DNA from: Bacillus sp. IITD106
GTDB taxonomy: Bacteria; Bacillota; Bacilli; Bacillales; Bacillaceae_C
Length of the DNA stretch: 64,000 bases
Direction of reading: 5' to 3'
NCBI RefSeq assembly: GCF_019459225.1
Contig: NZ_JAIAZY010000001.1
Span: 124,001-188,000, forward strand
Positions 1 to 8,322 of this stretch are shown here, piece after piece. The position numbers and the translations under genes were made by a program. Every line of letters begins with the position of its first letter. Positions within the stretch are counted from its first letter, which is position 1. The notes beneath the pieces were generated by a model, which saw nothing but the letters and a program-made list of their open reading frames with translations, was not told where the DNA came from and searched no databases.

Positions 1-1051
1 GGTAGTCTAAAATACTCGGCTCAAAATTCTCATCATATATTCTATCCTGATTATAGATAAACCTCTTTGTTTTTCCCTTTTGAATGATTAACCTTGGAGT
101 TTGCTTTTTAACTTGCTCAATTACATCTAGATGGTTGCTAAAATCGTAACTGGTTGGTTCCCCCTCAAAAGGTATAACAATGATTAAATCATCGCAATAT
201 CTTCTGTAAAGACCACCACAGGATTTTACATAATTATTTATTTCCTCGTCAAAGTCTAAAAGATAAATATTGGAACAAACTGAACTCAATCCTGCTCCCT
301 GAGGTATTCCATAATTATTTTTATTGTACTCTATGTTTTGATTACTTGCTTTTCTAAACCTTCTAAAATCCCTCTCATCTAAAAGTCTGGACAGTTTTTT
401 TCTCTTATCCCTATTTTTGTACTTCTTCTTCAATAATGCATCGATTTTTGTCTTATCAACCCAACTATATTTAGTAATACTTTTAAAAACAGCATAATAA
501 TCTTCCGGCAAAGTTTCTTTTTCTAAGACTATTTGTAACTGATTTTTAAGATACCTGTGGTCCAGTTCGTCAAAAAAGGATTTGAAATCCGCTACGTATA
601 TGAACGCCTGATTATTTCTTTTAATGTAATCAATTACTTCTTTCGCAAAATGGATATTGCATTTTCCATCATTCTTTTTCCTATAAGCTGTTGCAACAGA
701 ATCTATGCCTCGTTTAACAGCTACTTTATTATACATATCATTTAGCAAGTCACCGTAATATTTGTAAATAAAGCTATCGATATGAGATGCATAGAAGATT
801 TTTCTTTCTTTCGGTTCTGGTTTTTCTTTCCCTTTCATCTCATTATTATATTTATGTATCTTTATACTAAAATGAATAAACGGATAAAATCCATGTCTTT
901 TTACCCAACATGGATTTGTAACTCTATCTACAGCATTTTTAATAGAAACTTTATTATCAAAATGCTTATAATTCTTAGTGCGATATTTATTAAAATTAAT
1001 ATTAGCAGAGCTGGAAAGGGGATGTAATTTTAGCCTATTACTCTGATTCAT
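1..1051 (-). CDS. Defence-type reverse transcriptase (partial, runs off left edge)
   Basis: An open frame starting at ATG 1051 runs 350 codons to the window edge without a stop. A strong RBS (AGGGGG) lies 6-7 bases upstream of the start. The visible protein has the reverse transcriptase palm motifs in order: motif A ADFKSFFDELDH (about residues 154-165), motif B GIPQGAGLSSVCSNIYLLDF (248-267) and the catalytic RRYCDDLIIVI (283-293). The N-terminal ~140 residues are rich in Lys and Tyr and contain YASHIDSFIYKYYG. No intron maturase or intron RNA features are visible. Single-gene RTs of this size with a YCDD box and a structured leader belong to the unknown-group/Abi-type RTs used in phage defence; the layout recalls DRT2. 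The RT fold is clear from sequence, but the exact class is inference because the C-terminus is missing. Confidence 0.85.
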   Translation of the reverse strand, partial: MNQSNRLKLHPLSSSANINFNKYRTKNYKHFDNKVSIKNAVDRVTNPCWVKRHGFYPFIHFSIKIHKYNNEMKGKEKPEPKERKIFYASHIDSFIYKYYGDLLNDMYNKVAVKRGIDSVATAYRKKNDGKCNIHFAKEVIDYIKRNNQAFIYVADFKSFFDELDHRYLKNQLQIVLEKETLPEDYYAVFKSITKYSWVDKTKIDALLKKKYKNRDKRKKLSRLLDERDFRRFRKASNQNIEYNKNNYGIPQGAGLSSVCSNIYLLDFDEEINNYVKSCGGLYRRYCDDLIIVIPFEGEPTSYDFSNHLDVIEQVKKQTPRLIIQKGKTKRFIYNQDRIYDENFEPSILDY

Positions 1052-1059
1052 AGTCAGTC

Positions 1060-1357
1060 CCCCTTTCAGCTTACCGTGGTCTCAATTAAATTCTATAAAT
1101 AGACTTCAAAAGGACCGTTTACATTGTATGTGATTTCGCACAGACAACAAGGCTAAATAATCTTACTGATCCTATATACTATTAAGTATACAGTAGAATG
1201 GTTGACTACAAATGGAGGTGTTAATTCCGATATGCAGTGCAGTTGCCTTATGTTATCCTTTGTTATTGCCTGCTGGTTCGTGATAGCAGCAAGAAATGTC
1301 GTTTGGATAAAGCTTGACAACTGTTCACCAGTCTCCCTCGCAACTATTTTACGAGGC
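1060..1357 (-). ncRNA. Candidate structured leader / template RNA of the reverse transcriptase
   Basis: The ~300 bases between a likely promoter and the RT start have no convincing protein gene but contain four hairpins read on the minus strand: CCTCG/CGAGG at 1336-1356, TTGCTGCT/AGCAGGCAA with one bulge at 1266-1292, TATACT/AGTATA at 1175-1190 and TGTG/CACA at 1129-1142. Several defence RTs (DRT2, DRT9, retrons) use an RNA encoded just upstream as template or partner. That role here is inferred from position and structure. A stop-free frame of about 228 nt (1153-1380) crosses the same stretch. Confidence 0.45.
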
Positions 1358-1363
1358 ACAATA

Positions 1364-1372
1364 ATTATATCA
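1364..1372 (-). promoter_or_regulatory. Extended -10 promoter for the RT leader RNA
   Basis: Read on the minus strand the sequence is TGATATAAT, a perfect TGnTATAAT extended -10 element. Transcription would begin near 1357, just before the first hairpin, giving a leader of about 300 nt ahead of the RT start. No good -35 hexamer is seen at the usual distance, which an extended -10 can tolerate. Confidence 0.4.
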
Positions 1373-1495
1373 TAAATGGATTATATTACCAGTAGTTTGA
1401 TTGAATTGTCTAATATTAAAGTCTATTATTTTATCCTTTTGCAAACTTCAAAACCTGTTATTTCATAAAGGCCATTCTTTTAAAAAACCTTACTT

Positions 1496-1515
1496 ACTTA
1501 TGATACTGCTCATCT
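1496..1515 (+). repeat. rlmH-end-like attachment site, outermost copy
   Basis: This 20-mer begins ACTTATGATAC and matches the rlmH 3' end (18596-18617 region) at 16 of 20 positions. The similarity extends on both sides: ACTTACTTATG before and TTAATG after. On the minus strand it reads TATCATAAGT, like the core at which SCC cassettes recombine. It separates the RT module from the next two-gene module. Confidence 0.6.
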
Positions 1516-1703
1516 TAATGTATCTAAATAAGGTTTTACTTTTATAATAGAAGGAATTTCGTAGCTCCTTGTCGAATAATTATTTATCCTTGAATCATTA
1601 GTAATAGTAAATTAATCCTATTAAATAAAATCAATAATAATTTATTCAATATAATATTCTAATACTCTTGTATTTGATTGAACATAATTAAGGGGAGACA
1701 ATA

Positions 1704-2624
1704 ATGAGTTTTATTAAAAATTTAGTCACCTTTGGTGCTGCAGGGAGAATCGATAATAAAGTTGAAGAATTTGAGGATTTACAGAATGAATACGAATCCT
1801 TATATCGAAAGATGGATAGTAAACGAGAAAATGTAAATGATGCACTTGAAAAAGTAATAAAAGTGAAGATTAAAGCAGTCAAGTCACTAAATAATATTAC
1901 CAAAATTTCAAAAACCCTAAAAGGCAAAGAACGAGAATTCATTTATCGAAGTCTTGGCAATGATCTTGAAACTGTTGACTTCAGTCAGATTGAATCAACC
2001 ATTAGTACTGCGCAAGTTGCAATGAATGCTACAAAAGGTATTTCTTCCGGAGTTGGCACAGCCCTTGGGACATGGGCTCTTGTTTCTACCTTTGGAACAG
2101 CCTCAACAGGGACTGCCATAGCTGGATTATCCGGAGCTGCGGCAACAAATGCTACATTAGCATGGTTAGGAGGAGGGGCTGTTGCCGCTGGGGGCGGTGG
2201 AATAGCTGCAGGTACAGCTGTTTTAGGCGGCTTAGTTGCAATTCCTGCACTTGCTATTACAGGGATCTTTAGCCATGTCCAAGCAAACAAAAAAATAAAA
2301 GAAATTGAAAAGCTAATGTATAAGATCGTTGAAGCAATGGACCAAATTCATAGTAATATTCTCCAGTTAGATTTAATAAATAAACGTTCGGAAGAACTTA
2401 TAATTTCTCTGGACAAAGCTAACGATGTTTTTACTCAGGAATTTAAAAGAATCTATAAGGGGATTTATAGGATCCCAATACTTTCAAAGACAACTAAGTG
2501 GACCAGAAAAAACATATTTAGAAGAAATTATTTTTCAAAAAAGGACTTTGAAAATATTGCGTATATTGGTGGAATCGCCAGTGATTTTGCCATGTTAATC
2601 GACACTAAAGTATTTGATGAATAA
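1704..2624 (+). CDS. Unknown protein with Gly/Ala-rich membrane segment
   Basis: The 306-residue product starts at ATG with RBS AAGGGGAGACAATA. Residues ~15-75 and ~205-250 are charged and helical, probably coiled coil. Residues ~105-200 form a long Gly/Ala/Thr-rich hydrophobic stretch (for example GGGAVAAGGGGIAAGTAVLG) followed by a second apolar segment, which suggests a membrane-inserting hairpin. The C-terminus is basic. Proteins with this glycine-rich core are found in accessory DNA, but I do not recognise a named function. It lies 13 bases before the next gene, so the two are probably cotranscribed. It sits between an rlmH-end repeat and an rlmH fragment, so it is probably horizontally acquired. 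Confidence 0.75.
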   Translation: MSFIKNLVTFGAAGRIDNKVEEFEDLQNEYESLYRKMDSKRENVNDALEKVIKVKIKAVKSLNNITKISKTLKGKEREFIYRSLGNDLETVDFSQIESTISTAQVAMNATKGISSGVGTALGTWALVSTFGTASTGTAIAGLSGAAATNATLAWLGGGAVAAGGGGIAAGTAVLGGLVAIPALAITGIFSHVQANKKIKEIEKLMYKIVEAMDQIHSNILQLDLINKRSEELIISLDKANDVFTQEFKRIYKGIYRIPILSKTTKWTRKNIFRRNYFSKKDFENIAYIGGIASDFAMLIDTKVFDE

Positions 2625-2637
2625 GGAGTTGTTTTGA

Positions 2638-3069
2638 ATGTTCGAACTAATTAATAAGGCAAAATCCGCCAAACGAACAGGACAGGCATTAGTAAAGCTG
2701 GAACAGGTTTCAGACATCGTTCCCTCTGCCGATGTACTAAACTTTTTTACAATCCTAACTGATGCCTATAAAGAAGCAAAAGTTACCGAAAGAGAGATTG
2801 CCAAAATCCAGGCACAACAGGAAATTCTGTTAACAGAAATCGAAAAGCGCTATGATCTCTATTATAAAGTGTTTGATATGATTTTTGATGAACGAAGGGT
2901 TTCTATTGCTAAATCATTTGAGATTATTGATAAAGGATTTAAAGATGGGGATAATGACTTAATTACTATAGGTATGCAAGGATTAAGCAAGGTAGTTTCT
3001 TCTTCTCCATTTGCAAATTTGGATCAGCTTTCTAGGATGATTGAAGGCAATAAGGTGATTGAAATCTAA
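2638..3069 (+). CDS. Unknown helical partner protein
   Basis: A 143-residue soluble protein with RBS AAGGAG. It is almost wholly alpha-helical by composition, with heptad-like stretches around residues 45-75 (KVTEREIAKIQAQQEILLTE) typical of coiled coils. No Cys pairs or catalytic motif are visible. It follows the Gly-rich membrane protein by 13 bases and probably forms a complex or a two-gene system with it. Function unknown. Confidence 0.65.
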   Translation: MFELINKAKSAKRTGQALVKLEQVSDIVPSADVLNFFTILTDAYKEAKVTEREIAKIQAQQEILLTEIEKRYDLYYKVFDMIFDERRVSIAKSFEIIDKGFKDGDNDLITIGMQGLSKVVSSSPFANLDQLSRMIEGNKVIEI

Positions 3070-3190
3070 TAAGTTGCACCTAGCTACAATTAGTATTTGA
3101 CTATTAACTAAATAGCTAAAGGTCTCACAATTCTCCTTTTTACACTATGATCACAAGTTGTTTACAAAATAAATTTTGAGGCGATCCATT

Positions 3191-3334
3191 ATGAAGATTT
3201 GTACACTAACGACAAGGATATGTGCAATGTGTACCTTTTGGAATGGGGCAGTCGGTGGAAATGATGTTAAGCCGAAGAAGGTAATGAGTGCCTTCTGGGA
3301 ATATAACCCTGAGGAAAAAACAAATCTGCTTTAA
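3191..3334 (+). CDS. Small Cys-containing protein, 47 residues
   Basis: This short frame begins at an ATG preceded by GAGGCGATCC. The peptide starts MKICTLTTRICAMCTFWNG and continues with a charged tail ending EEKTNLL. Three cysteines in the first 14 residues could bind metal or be a domain remnant. It lies in the same direction as the two genes upstream but 121 bases away. It could be a true small protein or the relic of a longer gene; no family is recognised. Confidence 0.35.
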   Translation: MKICTLTTRICAMCTFWNGAVGGNDVKPKKVMSAFWEYNPEEKTNLL

Positions 3335-3479
3335 AAATCATTTCGAAGAAATGGCTTGGCACAGCTGCAGTCAATGGACTCAGAAATTTTAATAAGAAAA
3401 TTAATAGAGAAAAACAAAGGATGGAGGGAGTTGCCTAAACTACCTATTTTAGTCACCCCTTCTTATAAACTAATGCCTC

Positions 3480-3668
3480 CTCCACCAATACCAACCTCAT
3501 CAACTGATGTGGAAACGTCATCTTGGAAAACGACAAACTCTCATCTGCTCGTTCCATCACTTCTTCACTCAACCCTAACGATCCACCAATCACAAACACA
3601 ATCTTGCTCTTTCCATATGTGGCAAAGTGATCTATCCACTCGGCGAGTTTTTCTGATGTTTTCATTTT
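3480..3668 (-). pseudogene. rlmH: Second, degraded copy of the rlmH 3' half
   Basis: The minus strand encodes 64 residues, from [20 protein letters not shown] through [14 protein letters not shown], that match the C-terminal half of the intact RlmH at 18597-19076. By hand alignment the DNA differs at about 21 of 187 bases (near 89% identity). The first ~80 codons are missing, and the last ~15 codons, including the cassette target, are replaced by unrelated sequence. It cannot make a methyltransferase. A diverged second copy fits DNA brought in from a related genome by cassettes that carry or duplicate rlmH ends. Confidence 0.85.
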
Positions 3669-3854
3669 GACACAAAATTTGAAGTCATAATTTTTTCTTT
3701 CAACTAAACATTCATCTCCTTCATTTTGAACATGCAAAAACAGGGCTTCCAAAAAATATTTGAAAACCCTGTTTTGTTAATTCTTAACTATACTTCTAAT
3801 ATGAATACTCTCTTTTCATCCCTTACTCAAAAAACAATTCTATCCCTTACCTTT

Positions 3855-5057
3855 CTACTCTCTATCCACAATCTCGCTCAAAAAGCTTTCTCCCTCTGCC
3901 GTTGCCGGTAATCCAAAAAAGTCACAGAAGGTGGCGCCTACGTCGGCCATTGAGTTCCTTTGACCGATGTTGACTCTTTTTACTTTGTCTCCTACGACCA
4001 TAATGGGGACGTATTCTCTCGTGTGATTGGAGTGACCAATGGTAGGGTCGTTTCCATGGTCGGCCATGATGATTAATATATCTTCTTTCTCCATGTCAGG
4101 AATAAAATTTTTTAGCCATAGATCTATTTCATTTAAGAGCTGACAATACCAATCGACATCTTCTGCATGTCCTGCCAAATCGGTTTCTTGTATGTTAATT
4201 AAAAACGCCGCTTCTCCTTGTTCCTGCTTGTAGGCTTCCGTCACTTTGCGAAGCAGCTCGGTTGTGTTCACAATAGGGTCGGAGGGACCTTTGCCATGTA
4301 ATACATCAGCTGTTTTTCCCAGTCTGTATACCTTTAGCCCGTGTTTAGCAGCAATCATTGGGAATTGCTTATCTATTTCAACGCCATAGCCCATGTGATA
4401 CACTTGGTACCCTTTCCCATACACCTTCGCTTTTGGTGTATCGACGCCCCATTGTCCTTTATGTTTTTCTTTTACACAAGCTACAATATGTTCAATAGAC
4501 GTATAGGGACCTCCAAAAGCGATGACTCGAGTCGTATCGACATGGGCACGTACCACTTTGCCTAGCTTCTTCACTTCAGAAAAAGACATTTTTTTAAAGT
4601 CAGCTGTTACATTAATGATATTGCCAAGTGCTGACTCCAGATTATCCGCTACTACCGCTGCCTGATTCACTAAGAGAACAGGACTGCCCTTCAATGGATA
4701 AGTTACATCGTATGCATGTTCCTCCAACACTTGTTTCATATCAGTATGAATATCCTTCATTAGCCTTTTATTTGATTTTTTGGGGCAGCTGCCCGCTATT
4801 TCTTGATGCCCTAAGTACGTATCCGCACCATCATGTGCTAGTCTGGAATAGCCGTATGCAAAGGGTGGAACCCCTTTACCGTCTACGAGAGCGCCTAGTC
4901 CCAGTTCGTACAGCGTGGGGATTTGCAATTCCGCTTGCTTGATTTCACGAATGTGTTTGTACGTATTCGCACAACAGTCGGATGGTACATATTCCTTGCA
5001 GTCATCCATTGCTCCGATACCAAAACTATCGATGACGAGTAACATCATTTTAGGCAT
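3855..5057 (-). CDS. yhfW: YhfW-like metalloenzyme (phosphopentomutase family)
   Basis: The 400-residue protein belongs to the alkaline phosphatase superfamily and is closest to phosphopentomutase. The N-terminal LLVIDSFGIGAMDD gives the first metal-binding Asp. The C-terminal MADHGNDPTIGHSNHTREYV supplies the Asp/His ligands of the two-metal centre. Length matches E. coli YhfW (about 408). It is the last gene of the yhf operon and starts 4 bases after yhfX. Family knowledge suggests phosphate transfer on a small sugar or amino compound; the substrate is unknown. Start ATG 5057 follows GGAAGTGGTGACATC. Confidence 0.9.
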   Translation of the reverse strand: MPKMMLLVIDSFGIGAMDDCKEYVPSDCCANTYKHIREIKQAELQIPTLYELGLGALVDGKGVPPFAYGYSRLAHDGADTYLGHQEIAGSCPKKSNKRLMKDIHTDMKQVLEEHAYDVTYPLKGSPVLLVNQAAVVADNLESALGNIINVTADFKKMSFSEVKKLGKVVRAHVDTTRVIAFGGPYTSIEHIVACVKEKHKGQWGVDTPKAKVYGKGYQVYHMGYGVEIDKQFPMIAAKHGLKVYRLGKTADVLHGKGPSDPIVNTTELLRKVTEAYKQEQGEAAFLINIQETDLAGHAEDVDWYCQLLNEIDLWLKNFIPDMEKEDILIIMADHGNDPTIGHSNHTREYVPIMVVGDKVKRVNIGQRNSMADVGATFCDFFGLPATAEGESFLSEIVDRE

Positions 5058-5061
5058 GATG

Positions 5062-6222
5062 TCACCACTTCCTTTCTAGATGTATAAGTCTTGGCTCTCC
5101 TGTTTGTATTCCTTCCACTAAGGCTACGTGTGCCCGTGTGACAAATATTTGTGTGCGAAAAGCGAAAATGGCCGTATCCCCGATCTCGATGGGGAAATCT
5201 GGAGACGAATCGATTAACCCGTAATAATCGATTGATTCTGTACTGTTTTGATAGGCATGTACTTGATGGTCGAGGATCGTGTGCTCATCATGCCCCACCA
5301 AACAACCTGTCATGTTGGAACGACCATAGTACCCCCCAGCAATCACCTGATATTGCTGTTTATATTTATGCGATACTTCAGATACATAGATGATGGCTGG
5401 TTTTTCCGGGAGATCTTTAATGGCATGTAAAGGGGTCGTTCCCGTCAATCCATGTCCCGGTTCACCATGGGTTACGCCTTGTTCAGCTAGAAACGGAATC
5501 GTTGTACAGCTCGTTCCGCTAGGGCCGTTCACTTGTTTTACTGCAATTCCTTTCGCTTTTAACATATCCCTTGCTTTTAGCAATGTGTTCAAATTATTCG
5601 TTGGCACCATTTCCGCCTTTTCAGTATCCAGTTCTAAATTTGGAAAAGATGTAACCCCTACAATCGAAACTCCTTTTAATTCCTGAATCCGATTAATTTC
5701 TTCCTCTAGATCCTCGAGCCAAATACCACCTTCTTGTGCAGGATAGATTTTATCTGAAGGGTTGACCACCTTTAATAGGATGTCTTGCTTCACACCCAAT
5801 CGTATGGCACTTTCTGATAGCTGTTTCGCTCTTTCGTATGAAAAAACGGTGATGACTTCAGGCCTCCAGCTTAAAATCTCTTCCCACTGATGCTTTCCCG
5901 GCTGAACTAAATGTCCAATGTTTCCAATCGCCAAGCCGCTGTCTGCCAGCACCTTGCCTTCATCAAAATCTACGGCAACCGCCTTATCTATTCCGCTACT
6001 CGCGATGATTTCTGCTAACTTTGGAATTCTGCCTAGCTGCTTGGACATGTAATACAGATGAAAATCATGTTCGGCTGCGACCTTAGCCAGCTTTTTTGTA
6101 TTTTCCTTAATAAGATCCACATCAATGATGTACGTGTTCGGAGGAATCATCCCTGATTGATGAAAAGTAACACCATTCTTAATAAGTTGTGGGTTTCTGC
6201 GCTTTGTTACGTCCAAAAACAT
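5062..6222 (-). CDS. yhfX: YhfX-like PLP enzyme (alanine racemase-like fold)
   Basis: The 386-residue product resembles the fold type III PLP enzymes (alanine racemase N-terminal barrel). The N-terminal region contains YIIDVDLIKENTKKLA followed by HLYYMSKQLGRIP, where the Lys of the MSKQ motif is the expected PLP lysine. The C-terminal ~100 residues form a beta-rich domain. RBS AAAAGGAGGG precedes ATG 6222. It lies between yhfS and yhfW. In E. coli the homologue is also part of the yhf operon, whose pathway is unassigned; racemisation or decarboxylation of an amino acid is the likely chemistry. Confidence 0.9.
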   Translation of the reverse strand: MFLDVTKRRNPQLIKNGVTFHQSGMIPPNTYIIDVDLIKENTKKLAKVAAEHDFHLYYMSKQLGRIPKLAEIIASSGIDKAVAVDFDEGKVLADSGLAIGNIGHLVQPGKHQWEEILSWRPEVITVFSYERAKQLSESAIRLGVKQDILLKVVNPSDKIYPAQEGGIWLEDLEEEINRIQELKGVSIVGVTSFPNLELDTEKAEMVPTNNLNTLLKARDMLKAKGIAVKQVNGPSGTSCTTIPFLAEQGVTHGEPGHGLTGTTPLHAIKDLPEKPAIIYVSEVSHKYKQQYQVIAGGYYGRSNMTGCLVGHDEHTILDHQVHAYQNSTESIDYYGLIDSSPDFPIEIGDTAIFAFRTQIFVTRAHVALVEGIQTGEPRLIHLERKW

Positions 6223-6240
6223 GGGTACCCTCCTTTTCTC

Positions 6241-7386
6241 TTAAAAAGTTTCTCTTCCATGATGGGTGGCCGCTTTGATTGCTTTCTCTAATATGTTTAG
6301 AACCGTGGCACTTCCCGACTTCATCGGATTGATACGGATGCCATATTCTTTCAATCTCGGTTCAGCAGTGATGAAACTGCCTGAAACACGATAAATCATG
6401 GGAATGATTTCATATCTTGATTCAGCCCCAACCGGGTGAGTGGCTGCACCTAATGCATTACTTTGCTTAATGACTTCAGAGGCTATCGGGTCTTTTAGTT
6501 CAACGATGATGACTTTAGACTGGGCATTCACCATATAGGCACTGTCGATTCCTTCAATAGCCCCTTCGTTTAGCTGTCGACATATCTCTTCTACTTGCTC
6601 ATTTTGCGTTGCCAAAGATACAGGAGCAAATGTCATCATTCGCAACAAATCCATCGCTTCATGACCTTGAACTTGTCCGCCACCAGAATAGTTTCTCTTT
6701 TCCAGCAGATCGATGCCTTCTTTTTTCCCGACAACGACACCAATGCCTTCAGGGCCAAGCACTTTAAAGCCGGAGAAAGTAGAATAGTCAGCGCCGAACT
6801 CCACACCAATTCCATAAGCCTTCAAGGCACAATAATTATCGTCCACAACAATGGGCAAATCCGGTCTTATTTTTTTCACTGTTTGAATGACCGTTCTTAA
6901 ATCATACGTATCAATTGGCTGCTGTCTTGCATGCTGAATATAAAATACTTTACACTCAAGGTCGTTCGAAACAGCTTCTTTCACCGCATGCAAATCATTA
7001 TAATCTACCTGCTTCGTGTGAAGTCCTAGCATTCTGATTGTATCCTCGGTTGTTGTGTAGACTGGTGCTGTATGAATAAACATCCAGTCCCCCGCTGTCA
7101 TCAATTGACTTAATATGTTCCGGATGGCTCCCGTTCCAGCTCCCCGCACGAGTGAAGCCTTTTCTGCTCCAAAAAAATCAGCAAGCACCGCTTCTACCCG
7201 TACAGTTTGTTCCGGCTTTTTGTAACGCGGAGCAACACCAAGATCACCTAATGACAAAAACTGGTCACCCGTAAAATGTCGGCTCATGCAATCTGTTAAT
7301 TTAAACTGTAATTGTTGTGCCTCTTTGACCGTCATCGTAGGAATGACCGACGCGGCATATTTTAATGTTGATGAATCATAGACCAT
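6241..7386 (-). CDS. yhfS: YhfS-like PLP aminotransferase/lyase
   Basis: This 381-residue protein is a fold type I PLP enzyme. The segment IVVDDNYCALKAYG holds the Asp that contacts the pyridine nitrogen, and FSGFKVLGPEGIGVVVGKKE holds the Schiff-base lysine (Lys in SGFK). A glycine loop, RGAGTGAIRN, matches the phosphate-binding region. E. coli YhfS is of similar size and is annotated as an aminotransferase-like protein. RBS AAAGGAGCGC precedes ATG 7386. It lies 2 bases after php, so the genes are tightly coupled. Substrate unknown. Confidence 0.9.
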   Translation of the reverse strand: MVYDSSTLKYAASVIPTMTVKEAQQLQFKLTDCMSRHFTGDQFLSLGDLGVAPRYKKPEQTVRVEAVLADFFGAEKASLVRGAGTGAIRNILSQLMTAGDWMFIHTAPVYTTTEDTIRMLGLHTKQVDYNDLHAVKEAVSNDLECKVFYIQHARQQPIDTYDLRTVIQTVKKIRPDLPIVVDDNYCALKAYGIGVEFGADYSTFSGFKVLGPEGIGVVVGKKEGIDLLEKRNYSGGGQVQGHEAMDLLRMMTFAPVSLATQNEQVEEICRQLNEGAIEGIDSAYMVNAQSKVIIVELKDPIASEVIKQSNALGAATHPVGAESRYEIIPMIYRVSGSFITAEPRLKEYGIRINPMKSGSATVLNILEKAIKAATHHGRETF

Positions 7387-7388
7387 AT

Positions 7389-8303
7389 TTAGCGCTCCTT
7401 TATTGAAAATGCATTTGCCGGGTTATGGATGAGTAAATCTTCGATGATTTCTTCCGGGACACCACGTTTTCTTAGAGCAGGGATAAAAGTATTTAACACT
7501 AGGTCATATCCTGGACCATTGTGTTTTTTCCAATGAGATTTTCTTGTCAAATCGGCTGATAATAAAATTTGTTTATGAAATCCTCTTTCAATAAAATCGA
7601 GCAAAAATGATAAACGGTCTTCATCTGGTCTATAGTTGTTTTTGCCAATCGTATCATAACCGATGTAGACACCAGAACGTAATACATCGAGTACTTCTTC
7701 TTTATTCGCATTTAAATCCTGGTGTCCGATAATAATCTGATCTTTTGGCAGACCAAGACCGAATAGCATATCGACCTGCTTACTGCCCAACGTTCCTAAT
7801 GACGTATGGGTTGTCATCGTCAATCCCGTTGCTAGCGCAGCTTTGCCGGCTCCAAGCAATAGCTCCCGTTCAACGGGCTTTATTTCATTGACACTCGTCC
7901 CAACTTCGCCAATGACACCCGGGTATATGTCGGTCCCGTCAATCCCTTCTTTTATTTCACTAATAAAGTGCTCTGCAAACTGTTCTTGACCCCATCCTTG
8001 CGCAAATTCAGGAATAAATGGGTCCTTATAAAAGCCAGTACACGTAATAATGTGAACACCCGTTGCTTCACTGAGCCTTCTGAGCCTCTCCACATTTCTC
8101 CCCATGCCATCATTGGTCAATTCAACCATGGAACGACCACCGGATCGAACAAAATGGTCTAACTCTGACACCATGCCTTGTTCATCATCTAAAATCGTAT
8201 CGGGATCATTTTTAATTCGGGATAAATCGATCGATAGGTGTTCATGTGCTGCACAAACACCTAATTCTTCCTTACTTATTTTACCTCTTACGGTTTGTAT
8301 CAT
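7389..8303 (-). CDS. php: Phosphotriesterase-homology protein
   Basis: An amidohydrolase-superfamily enzyme of about 304 residues. Metal ligands are visible in order: AAHEHLSIDLS (HxH), GEVGTSVNEI (the bridging Glu typical of Php rather than a carbamylated Lys), TTHTSLG, IIGHQD and ILLSADLTRK (the catalytic Asp). ATG 8303 is chosen over the GTG at 8312 because GGGAG is 8 bases upstream of it and only one base before the GTG. Php proteins hydrolyse esters or lactones poorly in vitro and their real substrate is unknown. It is the yhfV position of the operon. Confidence 0.9.
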   Translation of the reverse strand: MIQTVRGKISKEELGVCAAHEHLSIDLSRIKNDPDTILDDEQGMVSELDHFVRSGGRSMVELTNDGMGRNVERLRRLSEATGVHIITCTGFYKDPFIPEFAQGWGQEQFAEHFISEIKEGIDGTDIYPGVIGEVGTSVNEIKPVERELLLGAGKAALATGLTMTTHTSLGTLGSKQVDMLFGLGLPKDQIIIGHQDLNANKEEVLDVLRSGVYIGYDTIGKNNYRPDEDRLSFLLDFIERGFHKQILLSADLTRKSHWKKHNGPGYDLVLNTFIPALRKRGVPEEIIEDLLIHNPANAFSIKER

Positions 8304-8322
8304 GTCATTCACTCCCAGGCTG

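Noticed and set aside
1-1051. Group II intron maturase or retron RT
   Set aside because: No maturase domain is visible, and no msr-msd inverted repeat pair was recognised upstream; the C-terminus is missing, so this is provisional.
1153-1359. A 68-residue protein upstream of the reverse transcriptase
   Set aside because: It begins at GTG without an RBS and spans several hairpins. I treat the open frame as a property of the candidate template RNA, not as an ordinary gene.
1985-2290. Long antisense frame inside the Gly-rich gene
   Set aside because: It is the mirror of GC-richer Gly/Ala codons, proline-rich and without an RBS.
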